DNA from: Cycas panzhihuaensis | Lineage: Eukaryota > Cycadophyta | Reading direction: 5' to 3' | DNA: 64,000 bases | Assembly (NCBI GenBank): GCA_023213395.1 | Contig: CM041465.1 | Span: 205,041,741-205,105,740, forward strand | Part shown: positions 11,014 through 22,238 of the stretch, one piece after another | Layout: every line of letters starts with the position of its first letter | Numbering within the stretch: position 1 is the first letter of the stretch | Program-made: the position numbers and the translations under genes | The notes under the pieces: model-generated | Seen by the model: only the letters and a program-made list of their open reading frames with translations | Databases searched by the model: none | What the model was told of the DNA's origin: nothing

Positions 11014-12280
11014 CAAATGAGTGTTGTGCTACAAGAACTTAATTCACTTTAGAAATTAAAATAAGGTGATGAATTCTTATCAATAGCTTTCCACTTGATA
11101 ATATATGTATTCTAATTTGATATGATTTATTACATTGATGTGCCAAAAATAAGTATTTTATAAAAAACGCAAATATAAAAATTAAACTAGGCATCATATT
11201 ACAATGTAAAATAAGATCTAGTGGCTTATGAATATTATAAGAAATGGTCATGGGTAATTAAAAATATGGCCAATCTCATAAATCAAATGATACACTGGGC
11301 GATAATATTGATTCAACATGTCCTCTTGAATGGTTACAATAGCACAACTATGGTTTATTGAGCTATTGATATGGTTTAATGTATAGATATTCAACTAAAC
11401 ATTTAAGCGACTATACATGAAGGTAATTTAGACAATGAATGACTAATATGCATACTGGGCAATTGGTAAATTGATCAAGTTGAGTAGAAGATGATGATTA
11501 AATTGGCAATGACAAATAAAAATGAAAATTAATATATTATTCCCTAATACCAATAAGTTAATTAAATGAGCAATTGGATATTGGCTTCAAACTAGTGGAT
11601 ACATACTTAAACTAGTGAGAGTAATCATGATTGATGCCAGATTAAACTATTAAGACTATTTAGTCAATATGAGAGGAATCAATATTAGACTTGATCATTT
11701 GGAAATTGGATATATACAAAACCTAACAATCTTGGGAGAAAGAAAGATCTATATATCTTATTATTAGTGTTTAGGTAAATCTATAATTAGATTAGGACAC
11801 AGGAGTAGTAGTTAATTAATAATTAAGATGCCCAACACATTTAGATTTATTGATTCAAATATATTTAATAAAATAATTTAATACATTACATACTCATATT
11901 TAAATGACATATAGAGCACATAAGAGAATAACAAATATTAACAAAAGCATCACTCATATAAGCATTGATTATCCTTTTTATATTAAATGATAAGATCTAT
12001 TTATGTACCTAAAAAAATATTAGTATTTATTTCTTCTTTATATTCATATCATAGAATCCTTCTTCAATTCAATATTCTCTTTCTTAAGAATCAATACTAA
12101 TATTGAAATAAATTGCTTAAAAAAAAATCACAAAAGAATCTCCAAAAATCACCCCCTCTCCTTTTTCATTCCTCTAGTGATGAATTTACTAATAAAAGCA
12201 AGGGGGAGGAGGTGGGAAAGCAAGGTGTTTGTTTAATCCATTAAGTAATGGATTAAATGAGACCCAATAACTATTCCCTA
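11014..12280. other. Unassigned AT-rich DNA
   Basis: No domain, terminal repeat or RNA gene is recognised. Close to the right end there is a purine tract (aagggggaggaggtggg, about 12200) and a small palindrome (aatccattaagtaatggatt, about 12235-12255), which could be remains of an LTR boundary. Confidence 0.5.
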
Positions 12281-12285
12281 ATTAC

Positions 12286-12642
12286 TGTTGGAAAATATGA
12301 AATAACAGCTCTTACACCATGTTAGAATATAAAATAACTATGATAACAATGGACAATAATGCTAAGTGAAAGAATAATAAAATGAAGCACTAGAAAGATG
12401 AAGCATATACAAATTAACATAACAAAGGTAGGAGAATAGTCAAACTTCAAATTAGAATAAAGATGATGTACACACTTATAGTACAACTCACCACATGTGT
12501 GAGAACCCTCAAGATCGACTATTATGTGCTATCACATATTTCTATATGGTACATAATTCAAAGAGACCTATAATATAAAATGCAAATAACTATGAGAGAG
12601 TATGAATAGGGATTTGGATGTAATTCAATATTACACCCAATA
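12286..12642 (-). repeat. 3' LTR of A (left copy)
   Basis: Starts TGTTGGAAAATATGAAATAA on the plus strand and ends tattacacccaata. Aligns end to end with 21881-22238 with scattered transitions and small gaps. Related at family level to the B LTRs (shared acttatagtac, ctcacc, gagagaacc blocks). Confidence 0.85.
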
Positions 12643-13757
12643 TGTTCTCTTATAATAAATAGTTACATAAAATGTCATATCAAACAATATATATTGATTC
12701 TTCAAATCTTCATTGGAATAAAAGTTGCTATAATATAATAAGTTATTACTGATGTCTATATGAAAAGAACTCCATTCACTAGACCACATAGGTAACCAAC
12801 TACTATAACTATTAGTTAGCTAGGATTCTTCTTCATGTACATAGTATAATCAACACTAAGTCAACTTCACCTGGGAAACACACTGTCCTATATTGCCAAC
12901 ACATAATGAAGAAATGTATAAGGGTAGTTAAAAAAAGGACCCATCTCTTACCAATATAGGATCATACAAATAGCTCTTTGGTTATAATGGCTAGAAACAA
13001 ATGGAACTATGGTCTTACAATGGCATTATAGCCTCAAATTTGCCAATATGGGCTTATAAATCATGCATTTATAGGTTACAAACATGCTAATATGGGCTTT
13101 ACAATAACCTTTATAGGCTATTGTAATGCATGTCAAAAATATGACTAAAAAATAAATGTGACCCAAAATAAAATGAAATGACTCTCTCTAATGATAAATT
13201 TTAATAAAATTTTGATAAATATGGGTTCTTTAGAGTATAAAATGAGCTAATATGATAAAGTTTACATGTTATCCTTTTATTTAGGGTATATTATATTAAG
13301 ATAATGAATCATAAATGATATGGAGCCTTTAGAAATACATGTATGTGCCTTAAAATATTAAAAAAAGGATAAAAAACAAAGTTTTAAGAAAAGATTTTAA
13401 TTTTAAGCTAAAATATCTATATCAAATCAACTCCAAATGATGTTAGGTGACCTGCTAAATCAAAGCTCTTTAAGTTACGAGTCCAACGCAACTGATATGA
13501 CTAAAAAATAAATATATATGCTTAAGTTATGGGTGAAAAACTAACAATGACTCATTGAAAGATGAAAAATAAGAGTTCAGCCCCTTTTGCTAGCGAGTTG
13601 GTGGTCGTATAGGCCCTTAATATGACTAGGGGCTATTTAAAAGGGGGTTGTGTAAATCTTAAATTTTATCTAATTTAGCTAATAAATTTTTTATAGTTAT
13701 AAAAAATTAAAATATACACTGATTAATTGGCATTCATAGATTTGAGGGGATTATCAA
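12643..13757 (-). other. Internal region of A, left part, non-coding
   Basis: Homologous to the left interior of B (about 17040-17930): both share gcctcaaattt, atgggctttacaa, gactctctct, caactccaaa, tccaacgcaa and an agcccctttt block in the same order. No frame of interest. The homology shows A and B are copies of one non-autonomous family, and allows the B insertion point to be read at 13757. Confidence 0.75.
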
Positions 13758-14065
13758 TGTTAAAAAATGAAAATGTAATATGCACAATATCTAATAGTGA
13801 GTAAAAGATAAAGTCATAAAATATAAGGAAGATGACATACATACACAAATGAACACCATATGTGGAGAATTTGCTAAAATTCAAATTAAAGAGAATAAAA
13901 AAGTACATACTTATAGTACATGCTCACCTTTAGTGAGAGAACCCCATTACTTAACTTAGAGATGGCATACATATCTAGGTGGCCCACACCCTCTAATATA
14001 AAAATACAAATAATAGAGAGAGATTATATAGGGATAATTTATATAATTGGGTATTACACCTAACA
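13758..14065 (-). repeat. 3' LTR of B (left copy)
   Basis: A 308-bp match to 19681-19983, with shared blocks tgagtaaaagataaag, acttatagtacatgctcacc and aatacaaataata. It ends tattacacctaaca and is followed almost at once by copia sequence (K). Confidence 0.85.
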
Positions 14066-14077
14066 ACATTCTAGTAA

Positions 14078-14744
14078 ATGGATATGGTTGATGGGCTACC
14101 TTATATTGTAGTGGACAAAGATATTTGTAAAGGTTGTCTCCTAAGAAAACAACATAGAGAAAGTTTTTTAGATGGTAGCTATAGAGTAAAAGGACCATTC
14201 CATCTAATCTGTACAGATCTTTGTGGCCCTATGTATGTTCCTTCACTAACATGTGCTAAATACTTTCTTATATTCATTGATGATTATACAAGGAAAACTT
14301 GGGTCTATTTCTTAAAGTTTAAATCAAATGCATTTAATTACTTTTCCAACTTCAAAGCCTTTGTGGAGAGGTAAAGTGGATATAAAATACTCTCCTTAAG
14401 ATTAAAAAATGGGGGAGAGTTTATTTCAAATGAGTTTGATGCCTATTTTACCCATCATGGCATAAGGAGACAACTCACCAATCCTTATACCCCTAAATAA
14501 AATAGGGTGGTTGAACAAAAGAATTGTACCATAGTTGAAATGGATAGGTGCATGTTGAAAGATAAAAAGTTGGGACATGAATTCTGGGCAGAGGTTGTCC
14601 AGACTACTGTTTATCTACTCAATAGGTATACCACCAAGGCCCTTAGGTGGATGACACCTAAAGAAGTATGGACTAGATATAAACCTAGTATCCGCCATTT
14701 AAGAGTCTTTGGTTACCTAGCTTACGTCCATGTCCTTGATGAGT
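14078..14744 (+). pseudogene. Copia integrase (broken)
   Basis: Begins in the GAG-pre-integrase region with DGLPYIVVDKDICKGCLLRK (the C-x2-C half of the HHCC zinc motif). The catalytic core follows: ICTDLCGPM (first Asp), then LRLKNGGEF where the second catalytic Asp of the usual SDNGGEF has been replaced, TP-K-stop-NRVVEQKN (Glu retained), LGHEFWAEVVQTTVYLLNR and the C-terminal RHLRVFGYLAYVHVLDE. Stops at 14372 and near 14498 replace Gln. Integrase joins element cDNA to chromosomal DNA; this copy is inactive. Confidence 0.9.
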
Positions 14745-15141
14745 CTCTATGACTTGATTCATAAGGGCAAAGTTCACCCTATGAGAATGAGTAGATCTTC
14801 TATTATAGTCATTATCTAGAATATTATCCAAGTTATGGTTCCTTTGAATGCATCTAGGAAATCTTTGTGGTGGAGGTTCCCTCCCCACTTGGTATACTAA
14901 TGCTCTATCTGGAATCATGTCTATGTGGCATATATATAGACCCAGCTATTGAATTAATGTTTATCATAATACCTTTTCCTTTATCTTGATCAAAATCAAA
15001 GTGATAACAATCATTATTTTTAAACATAATGTCCCTACTTACCAGGACTTTTTGTGCTTTAGAATCATATACTTTATAAGATTTAGAAGTATTATTATGG
15101 CCAATAAATATATATTTAATGCTTTTATCATCTAGCTTAGT
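14745..15141 (-). pseudogene. Inverted IN-RT linker of copia element K
   Basis: On the plus strand the copia frame stops making sense after HVLDE and resumes at 15142 with PKKSKEEATTHDDWRKSMED. The missing piece is present on the minus strand: from 15141 leftward it reads TKLDDKSIKYIFIGHNNTSK, YKVYDSKAQKVLVSRDIMF and, at the far end, NRRSTHSHRVNFALMNQVIE. In intact copia polyproteins this belongs exactly between HVPDE and PKKSKEEA. The segment is therefore inverted in place, about 397 bp, with clean ends at 14744/14745 and 15141/15142. One extra base lies at the left junction. Confidence 0.88.
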
Positions 15142-16670
15142 CCTAAGAAATCAAAAGAGGAGGCTACTACACATGATGATTGGAGAAAATCCATGGAAGA
15201 TGAATATAATTCCATAGTAAAGAATAATACATGGGAACTTATTGACCTTCCTCCAAACAAAAATCCTATTGGTACCAAATGGGTCTATAAGACTAAATTT
15301 AGATCTGATAGATGGATTGATAAATATAAGGATAGACTCATAGCTAAAGGATATGCCTAAAGGGAAGGCATAGACTATAACAAAACCTTTGCTATTATTG
15401 CTTATATGGAGACAATTTGTATGATGTTAAGTTTGGCTACCCAAATGGGTTAGAATGTTCATTAAAATGGATGTTAATTATCCATTCCTTAATGGGTATA
15501 TTGAAGAAGATATCTATGTCCATCGGCCACCAGGTTTTGAAGTTAGGGAAAATAAGGCAAAGTGCACAAATTAAAAAGACACTCTATGGATTAAAACAAG
15601 CACCCAAGGCATGTTACTCTCAGATCGATAAGTATTTTAGAGATTATTGATTCAAAAGAACCCAATAGTTTCCAAATTTATACATCTAGATCAAAGGAGA
15701 TTCCATGTCGATAGTGGGACTTTAAGTAGATGACCTTATCTATATAGGAAATGATTCCTATCTCTCACAAAAGTTTAAAGATAATATGTGTAAAGAATTT
15801 GAAATGACTAACTTGGGCTTGATGTATTACTTCTTAGGATTGGAAGTGTGGTAAGATGATGATGGTATTTTTATTTCCTAAAGAAAGTATACCTTAGACT
15901 TACTCTAAAAGTTCAAGATGAATGATTATAAAACCTTAGCTATACCTACTAAAGTTGGTATTAAGTTATCTAAATATGATAATTTTACACTAGTGGATCC
16001 TACTCTTTATAGACAATTAATTGGTAGCCTGATATATTTAATGTCAACACGACCTGACATTATGCATGCAATTAGTGTAGTTTCAAGATTCATGTAAGAT
16101 CCTAAATCTACTCATTGGCAAGCAACTCAGAGGATCTTATGATACTTAAAGGGTATAATATATTATGGGTTTTGTTACAAATCTTCGCCAAACTTTAGGT
16201 TGATTGGATATACAAACTCTGATTGGGCAAGATATATTGATGACAGAAAATCTACTTCGAGATATGTATTCAGTTTAGGCTTACCATCCATTACATAGAG
16301 CACAAAGAAATAAAATATGGTTTTCTTATCTATAGCAAAAGTATGATACAAAGCAGTAGTTTTAGGTGCATATGAGACAATATGGTTATGATGACTTCTA
16401 CATGATCTTTAAATAGAATAGAAAGGCACAACCAATATTTGGTGTGATAAGTAAAGCACCATTTAGATGACTCATAATCTAGTTTTCCATGGTAGAACTA
16501 AGCACATTGAGACTCAATATCACTTCATTCAAGAATTGGTCCAAGCAAGTGAAATTGAGTTAGTGCATTACAACACATAAGACCAAATGATAGATATCTT
16601 CATAAATCCATTGGGAAAAATCAAGTTCCATAAATTCAGAGAGAAAGTTAGAGTCATACATAATAGATAT
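15142..16670 (+). pseudogene. Copia reverse transcriptase and RNase H (broken)
   Basis: RT begins DDWRKSMEDEYNSIVKNNTW, then GTKWVYKTKF, IDKYKDRLIAKGYA and, after a frameshift near 15420-15500, YVHRPPGFEV and KTLYGLKQAPKACY. The YVDD box is present as stop-VDDLIYIG near 15725. RNase H follows with YRQLIGSLIYLMSTRPDIMH, HWQATQRIL, SDWARYIDDRKSTSRYVF and the C-terminal HIETQYHFIQELVQASEIEL. Stops replace Gln in GYA-Q-REG, RFM-Q-DPK and others, and Trp or Gln in the usual ISWSSKKQ motif. The enzyme would synthesise cDNA; this copy is dead. Confidence 0.9.
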
Positions 16671-16671
16671 T

Positions 16672-16682
16672 ATGGGGGAGAA
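16672..16682 (+). other. Polypurine tract of K
   Basis: atgggggagaa lies directly before the LTR start (TATTAGACTAATG, decayed TGTTAG). Confidence 0.8.
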
Positions 16683-16980
16683 TATTAGACTAATGTCTAT
16701 TATAATGTATCTATGTGAAAAGGTGTCTTGGAAAGTAGTGAACTACCACCAACTAACTTTGAGTCACCTTAAGCCATCCTTAAGCTGACAAGATAAGTTA
16801 TGTATTTTAATTTATTACTTTTTTAATATTTGACTAACGATCGAGTTGAGGCAGACTACTGCCTCCCTAAAAATCTATAAATATATTGGGTGTACCACCC
16901 TGATATTTTTTAACATTGCCTGATTACTACTTCAATATGGCTTAAAAAGATTTGATCTACTCTGTCCTCTATAATCAACA
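16683..16980 (+). repeat. 3' LTR of K
   Basis: From TATTAGACTAATGTCTATTA after the polypurine tract to ...ataatcaaca at 16980. A TATA box CTATAAATA is at 16875-16883. The right end is chosen from the CA terminus and the switch to B sequence. No second copy is in the window. Confidence 0.7.
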
Positions 16981-18246
16981 AATGCATGGGTCACTAGTTG
17001 CTGCAACTGTCAGTTGAGTAGGAACTCTCTTTGTGTATGTGATACCATCAATGCCAACAAGAGTGGCTATAAAGTGATCCCACCCCTTTCTTATATGGGA
17101 ATGCAAGCAGCCTTTAAGTGAAAAATATGCAAATGGCAAGAGTAGCTTTTAAAAGTGTGTCATACCTCTTGCTAAATAAGACTATCACTTCTTCAGCATC
17201 TAATGGCTGAAAATACAATAGGCTTTATGGCCTCAAATTTGTTATATGGGCTAAAAAATACCTCTTTGGGCTTTACAACATGCCATTATGGGTAAAATAA
17301 CCAGTAATAAATGTTTTTATATTACTAAAAAATGATAGATGTGACTTAAATTGTTACATGAATGACTCTCTCTTATATAATAAAGTTTAAAATGAAACTC
17401 AATGGGTTCTCAAAAGTAAAAAATTAGACTTTAGTACATGTTATTCACTCCATTTGGGATATATTACATTAAAAAATACCATGGAACCTCAAGAATTATA
17501 TGAAAGTGCTTAAAGAAACTGAAACATAAAGTAAGATGAATATTTAACAAAAACTTTAAACTAAGAAATTTGCATCAAAACAACTCCAAAAAGTGTCAAA
17601 TAACCTACCAACAGAAATAACTCTTTGTTACAAATCCAACGCAATATATATGAGTAAAAACAAAGCCTTCTAACTCAAGATATCATCAAAACTACAATAA
17701 GTAGTCCATGAAAACTAAAGATAGGGGGCTAGCCCCTTTTACTGGCTAATTATTGATTCTATAACGTCTCCATATGACTTGGGGCTAAAGCATAAAGGGG
17801 CTAAGAAGACCCAAAATAATTATGTAATATAGTTTAATTCAGTTTTGAATATGTAAAAAATATTAACACTCTTAAAATAATTAATGCCCGCTTATCAAAA
17901 AAATACATTGAATATCAAAATATTAACTATTAAAAACCCTATTAGGGTCTGGATGATAAAATGATTTTCATCCACCACCATAGATGAATGAAGTTACAAG
18001 TCTTTACCATTCTATGAGGCACCATAGATGAAGTGATTATAGGGACACCTTTATTGCAGTGATGAGGTAGTGATGATAGTGATGGCAAGCCAACATCATA
18101 TTTATAGGGGGTCAATATGGATGGAGATGAAGAAGGTAGCTACTATATAAATGGCTATGCAGATGCCACCATTGATTTTTAGTATTGTGGGGTGCTATTA
18201 TCTTTACATGTAGCTACCATTGATGGTCTATATTTTCCATTTATTC
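16981..18246 (-). other. Interior of B, non-coding, with palindromic block
   Basis: The first part is homologous to A (12643-13757). At 17725-17736 is the perfect palindrome GGGGCTAGCCCC, followed within 60 bases by cttggggcta and aaaggggcta; the equivalent site in A (about 13577-13640) has agccccttttgctagc and aggggcta. From 17930 to 18246 the sequence is rich in atagatga/gatggag-type repeats and has no recognised domain. Confidence 0.55.
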
Positions 18247-19299
18247 TTATGTAATAGGTATGCATGGTGAGGAACATTTAGCATAATGAGGGGGTTTATG
18301 ATGCAGGGCTGAAATGACTTTTAACTCTGAGCACATTTTTATTCCATGAACTTGAAGCCAAGTTCCTCCTCCACTAGGCTCATGTAAAATGGAACTAGCG
18401 CCTACTAGATTTGAATTTACAGATTTCTCAACCAAAGAGAGATTTATAGGCTGCAAATACCAACTAGGATTCCTTGAAGGCCATACATAAGGTATCATGG
18501 ATTCTTGTTGATGTATAGTGTTACATCTGCTCTACACATTTCAGGGATGAGCTTCTATTGTATCAATAGTGGATAAAGTATTAACCCTATAATATGAAGC
18601 CATGAAATTGCAATATGCTCTTGTGTTATTATAATGGATATAAGAAAAGTAGTGGTCTTTTTAGATAGCCATAACTATGGATCTTCTAACTCATATGTTG
18701 TTGCCAATATTGTGAATACGAGCACTCCTACCATAAATAATGCAAAGTAGAGATTGATAATTATTTTGATTGTCTATTGGATGATTACTTCTATTTGGAT
18801 GAATTCTTTAATATAGCCAACAACCAAAATTTTAGAAAATGCCATTTTTAGCAAGCCTTGATCCCTGGAAAATAGGACATCTAATCTCCTTAGTCATTCT
18901 TTGCATGGGACAGTCTTGTAGAGGATCTTGAATGAAGGAATTTTCTAAAAATAGATGCCATTGAGATTTCATACACAGTTGTGCAGTAATCTTCAAGCCT
19001 CAACATGTAAGAGATTTGTCAAGACTCCAACAAAATTTATACAAGCCATTATATAACCACAGATCTAATCTCCACACATAGTTATTGGAGACAAACCTAG
19101 CTTTTTTGTAATAAAAAAGCAAGTTCCTAAGTGTAGAAGCTTGATGGATGTAGTAGTATATAAATTTTTTCTTTTTTTTTCTTTTTTGTTTTTTGATAAA
19201 TAGCCAAAAAAACACTCCTTCAACTACTACAAGCATTTCTATTATAATTTGCCTAATGGCATACAAGGAGATTATTTCATAACAATTGCATATGCACAT
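18247..19299 (-). pseudogene. Decayed 351-codon frame in element B, product unrecognised
   Basis: One minus-strand frame runs from 19299 to the stop at 18247 with only seven internal stops (first at 19002), each at a position where Gln, Arg or Trp would restore reading. Segments include WRLDLWLYNGLYKFCWSLDK, NSFIQDPLQDCPMQRMTKEI, RCPIFQGSRLAKNGIF, YQSLLCIIYGRSARIHNIGN, YFSYIHYNNTRAYCNFMASY and ESMIPYVWPSRNPSWYLQPI, ending in a Cys-rich CSSPCIPIT. No gag, protease, RT, integrase or envelope motif is visible. The upstream 70 codons include a Lys run from an A/T-rich tract and may not be coding. It is read in the same direction as B. It could be a captured cellular gene or an accessory ORF; I do not recognise the family. 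Confidence 0.5.
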
Positions 19300-19662
19300 A
19301 AACTCCTCCTTATTGATAGCAAATAAGCCGATTCTATAGGATGATCATGTCTGCATAAATAGCTAATCTGTAGCAGCTTTAAAACACCTTCAATAACCTA
19401 AAAAACCATAAACAATGAAACTTTTAATAACTCTTAATAACTTCATAATAATATAAAAAAAACTACCCATTGAAATAAAAAAAAAACCCCAAATATTCAA
19501 TAAAAATTCCTTAATAAATATGCACCATGTTAGTTTTTTATAACTTGAAATGAACCTTTAAAAACATATCACAATACATGCATAATATAGGTTCCTTAAA
19601 ATAATAATAAGAATGAAAGATAACAAGTACTAAGGTTTATAATGATGCCTTCAAGGATTGAT
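19300..19662 (-). other. Leader of B next to the primer site
   Basis: Non-coding. The block gatcatgtctgcataaatag / gctaatctgtag (about 19340-19375) recurs in A at about 21390-21420, showing a conserved 5' leader in this family. Confidence 0.6.
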
Positions 19663-19680
19663 CCTTGGGCTCTAATACCA
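19663..19680 (-). other. Primer-binding site of B (initiator tRNA-Met type)
   Basis: The minus strand reads TGGTATTAGAGCCCAAGG immediately inside the right LTR. It differs from the standard copia site TGGTATCAGAGC by one C-to-T change. Confidence 0.85.
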
Positions 19681-19983
19681 TGTTAAGAATTGAAAATGCA
19701 ATATACATAACATCTAATGGTGAGTAAAAGATAAAGCAATAAAATACAAGGAAGATAAAATATATACATAAATAAATACCATAAGTGGAGAATTGACCAA
19801 AACTCAATTAGAGAGAATAAAAAAGTGTATACTTATAGTACATGCTCACCTTTAGTGAGAGAACATTATTAGTTAACTTAGAGATGACACACATCTCTAG
19901 GTGGCCAACAATCTCAAATATAAAAATACAAATAATAAAGAGAGATTACATAGGGGTAATTTATGTAATTGAGTATTACACCA
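19681..19983 (-). repeat. 5' LTR of B (right copy)
   Basis: Starts tgttaagaattgaaaatgca and matches 13758-14065 throughout. The final taaca seen in the left copy is lost or altered (cc followed by aaaaaat), so the end is placed to within a few bases. Confidence 0.8.
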
Positions 19984-21860
19984 AAAAATAAAATATAATT
20001 ATATTCAAAATTAAAATTACAAAATTTTCATGAAATTGATGCACCAAAAGTCTAGTGTTAGGTTTTAATTATCATTTCCTTTTATGCACCTTTTTATGTG
20101 TAGGGTATTTGTGATTATTTAAGTGTGTGTTATAGGACATGTGGTATTTGTACCTATCTTTTGTTGTTAGCTCTATTATTCCAATCTCTCTACTAAAAGT
20201 TTTACAGATATGGCATTTGGTAAATGAGTGACACTGGAGTATTCTTCTTGATTAATTGAGTGGTGTCTTTCTCAACTTTGAGGTTAGTGCACTGTCATCA
20301 CTATATACTATTGAGGAGTGTAGTGTCTCTATCATATGCATTCTTGTCTATTAGGTCATGTAGGCCTCTGTATCCTCTCCTTATATGTTTTGTAAGTTGC
20401 CTCATATGGTCATTGTGATTATGGGATTCTATGTGCCTTACTACCATATCCATATTGTGTGACCTCTCATGATTATCTCTTTTTCATAGTTATGGCATGT
20501 GAAGCCTTATCCTTTGTCTCTTTTAATTGTGTTGGATATCTTCTTGGTTTAGACATATTATAAATCTATGTGCCTTCTCTCAAAAAATTCACTATGATTT
20601 CTATTACCTCATCTACTTCAAACATCTTTGTTGTTTATCCATGGTGTGATTGTATTCTACCATATTTCTATAAGATGTAGATACATAGTAGGCCACCTTC
20701 GTTAGAGTTTATGGCTGGTATATAGGTGACTTGGATCAATGGTGTAACTATAGTTGATGATGACTGGGTTACTAAAATGAATAGCCACCTTTTGTATGCA
20801 TAATTTACTTAAGAATAGATGCATATATGGATAATGTACATATATAGGCTTTCTCTCCCTAATGTATTTTATAAAAGTATAGGACATATCTACAACACAT
20901 TAATGCTTTGATCCATTCAACAATCTCCCTAAAAATAGGCCTAGTCAAATGTAATAACTTAGATCCCAATGGAAAATTAATATAGCAAAGGTTTGAAATG
21001 ATATAAACACCAAGACAAACATTTATCAAATGTTAATAATAATGAAAAATACTATGCTAAGATATCCTATGCATATATATTATTCTATATATAATAAACA
21101 TTTATTTCATATGATAGACCAAACCCCTAAATCTCTTCCTCCTTTTTATTAAATATTAAAGGATGATTATGGAGGATTCATAGCTGTATATGAATTATTT
21201 AAACAAAGAGACTCTTAATATTGCCATGACTGCATATCTATATAAATATTCTATATTTTTACCAAAGAAGATATGCCCATATTTATGAGCTATATGGATG
21301 GCTAGTCCCATAACTCTTTCTTCATATTGTAGGGATTTTATTTCTAAAAATAATCCCCTCCTTGTTGATAATAGACATGCTACTTCTCTAGGGTGATCAT
21401 GCTTGCATAAGTAGCTAATCTACCCTATTTTTCTCCATAAAGAATAGCTAAAAAATCTTTTAACATGGTAATTTTACCTTGTTTGTTTCCCCTTCTTTCT
21501 ACAACTCTAAATAGGCTCTGTAATAACTTCAAAAATGGTTCTTTTAGTAGCTTCTAATTACTTCAAAACAACCTTGCAATAACTTCAAAACAAGCCTTAT
21601 AACAACATCAAGATAACCTTTAATCGTGGCCAAAAAATATGATGAAATAACCCTAAAAAACTTTAGAGAATAGTAATGATAACAATCCATAAATGTGTAT
21701 AAAATATAATAAAATACAACCTTCAAATATATTGAAAAAAATTCTTTAAATAGATAAATTAGATCACTAAAATAGGCATAAAATTAGGTTCCTAAAACAA
21801 TATTCAAATATTATAAGTAATAGAAAAATAGGACTTGAAATATTGCCATTAAGGATTAAA
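19984..21860 (-). other. Interior of A, right part, non-coding
   Basis: No domain recognised. The right third contains the same leader blocks as B (gatcatgcttgcataagtag at about 21394; ggattaaaccttaggctcta at 21853). The 20040-21300 stretch does not resemble the B frame at 18247-19299, so that frame is not shared by the two copies. Confidence 0.55.
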
Positions 21861-21878
21861 CCTTAGGCTCTAATACCA
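21861..21878 (-). other. Primer-binding site of A (initiator tRNA-Met type)
   Basis: Minus strand TGGTATTAGAGCCTAAGG, two bases inside the LTR. The same C-to-T difference from TGGTATCAGAGC is seen in B, C and D. Confidence 0.85.
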
Positions 21879-21880
21879 CT

Positions 21881-22238
21881 TGTTAAAAAATATGAAATAA
21901 TAGATCTGATATCATGTTAGAATATGAAATAACTATGATAACAATGGATAGCTATGATGAGTGAAAGAATAATAAAATGAAGTACTAGAAAGATGAAACA
22001 TATACAAGTTAACATAATAATAGTTGAAGAATGGTCAAATCTTAAATTAGAATAAAGATGATATACATACTTAATAATATAGATCACCACATATATGAGA
22101 ACTTTTAAGGTCAATTGTTATGTATTGTCATATATTTCTATGTGGTACACATCACAAGAAGACCTAAAATATAAAATATAAATAACTATAAGAGAGTATG
22201 AATAGGGCCTTGTAGGTAATTGGATATTACACCTAACA
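21881..22238 (-). repeat. 5' LTR of A (right copy)
   Basis: Begins tgttaaaaaatatgaaataa and ends tattacacctaaca, followed at once by the target duplication attac. It is the better preserved end of the pair. Confidence 0.87.

Larger units (their letters stand above)
14066..16980 (+). mobile_element. 5'-truncated Ty1/copia element K, nested in B
   Basis: Contains integrase, an inverted linker, RT, RNase H, a polypurine tract (16672-16682) and one LTR (16683-16980), but no 5' LTR, gag or protease. Its left edge abuts the B LTR at 14066. Comparison with element A suggests that the first part of B's interior is missing too, so one deletion probably removed K's 5' half together with the neighbouring B sequence. 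Many stops sit at Gln/Trp/Arg positions. Confidence 0.88.
13758..19983 (-). mobile_element. Non-autonomous LTR element B, nested in A
   Basis: Direct repeats at 13758-14065 and about 19681-19983 start tgttaa..att/gaaaatg and end tattacacc(taaca). The primer site TGGTATTAGAGCCCAAGG (minus strand, 19663-19680) abuts the right LTR, giving minus orientation. Flanking A sequence rejoins sensibly: ggattatcaa at 13748-13757 continues into aaaaaataaaata after 19983, as the homologous stretch in B's own interior (about 17905) predicts. The exact right end and TSD are blurred. B contains a decayed 351-codon frame (18247-19299) and is interrupted by copia element K. Confidence 0.82.
12286..22238 (-). 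mobile_element. Non-autonomous LTR element A, outer layer of a nest
   Basis: Direct repeats at 12286-12642 and 21881-22238 share long blocks such as gtgaaagaataataaaatga and ttctatgtggtac. The element is flanked by a perfect five-base duplication attac (12281-12285 and 22239-22243). A primer site (minus strand TGGTATTAGAGCC, 21861-21878) next to the right LTR fixes the orientation as minus. Once B and K are removed, the internal parts (12643-13757 and 19984-21880) hold no pol or recognisable gag. It is therefore a LARD-like passenger. B, a member of the same family, is inserted in it at 13757/13758. Confidence 0.88.

Noticed and set aside
10256-11052. Several long open frames of Tyr, Ile and Met on both strands
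   Set aside because: They are translations of the TA-rich microsatellite, overlap each other in all frames and have no protein character.
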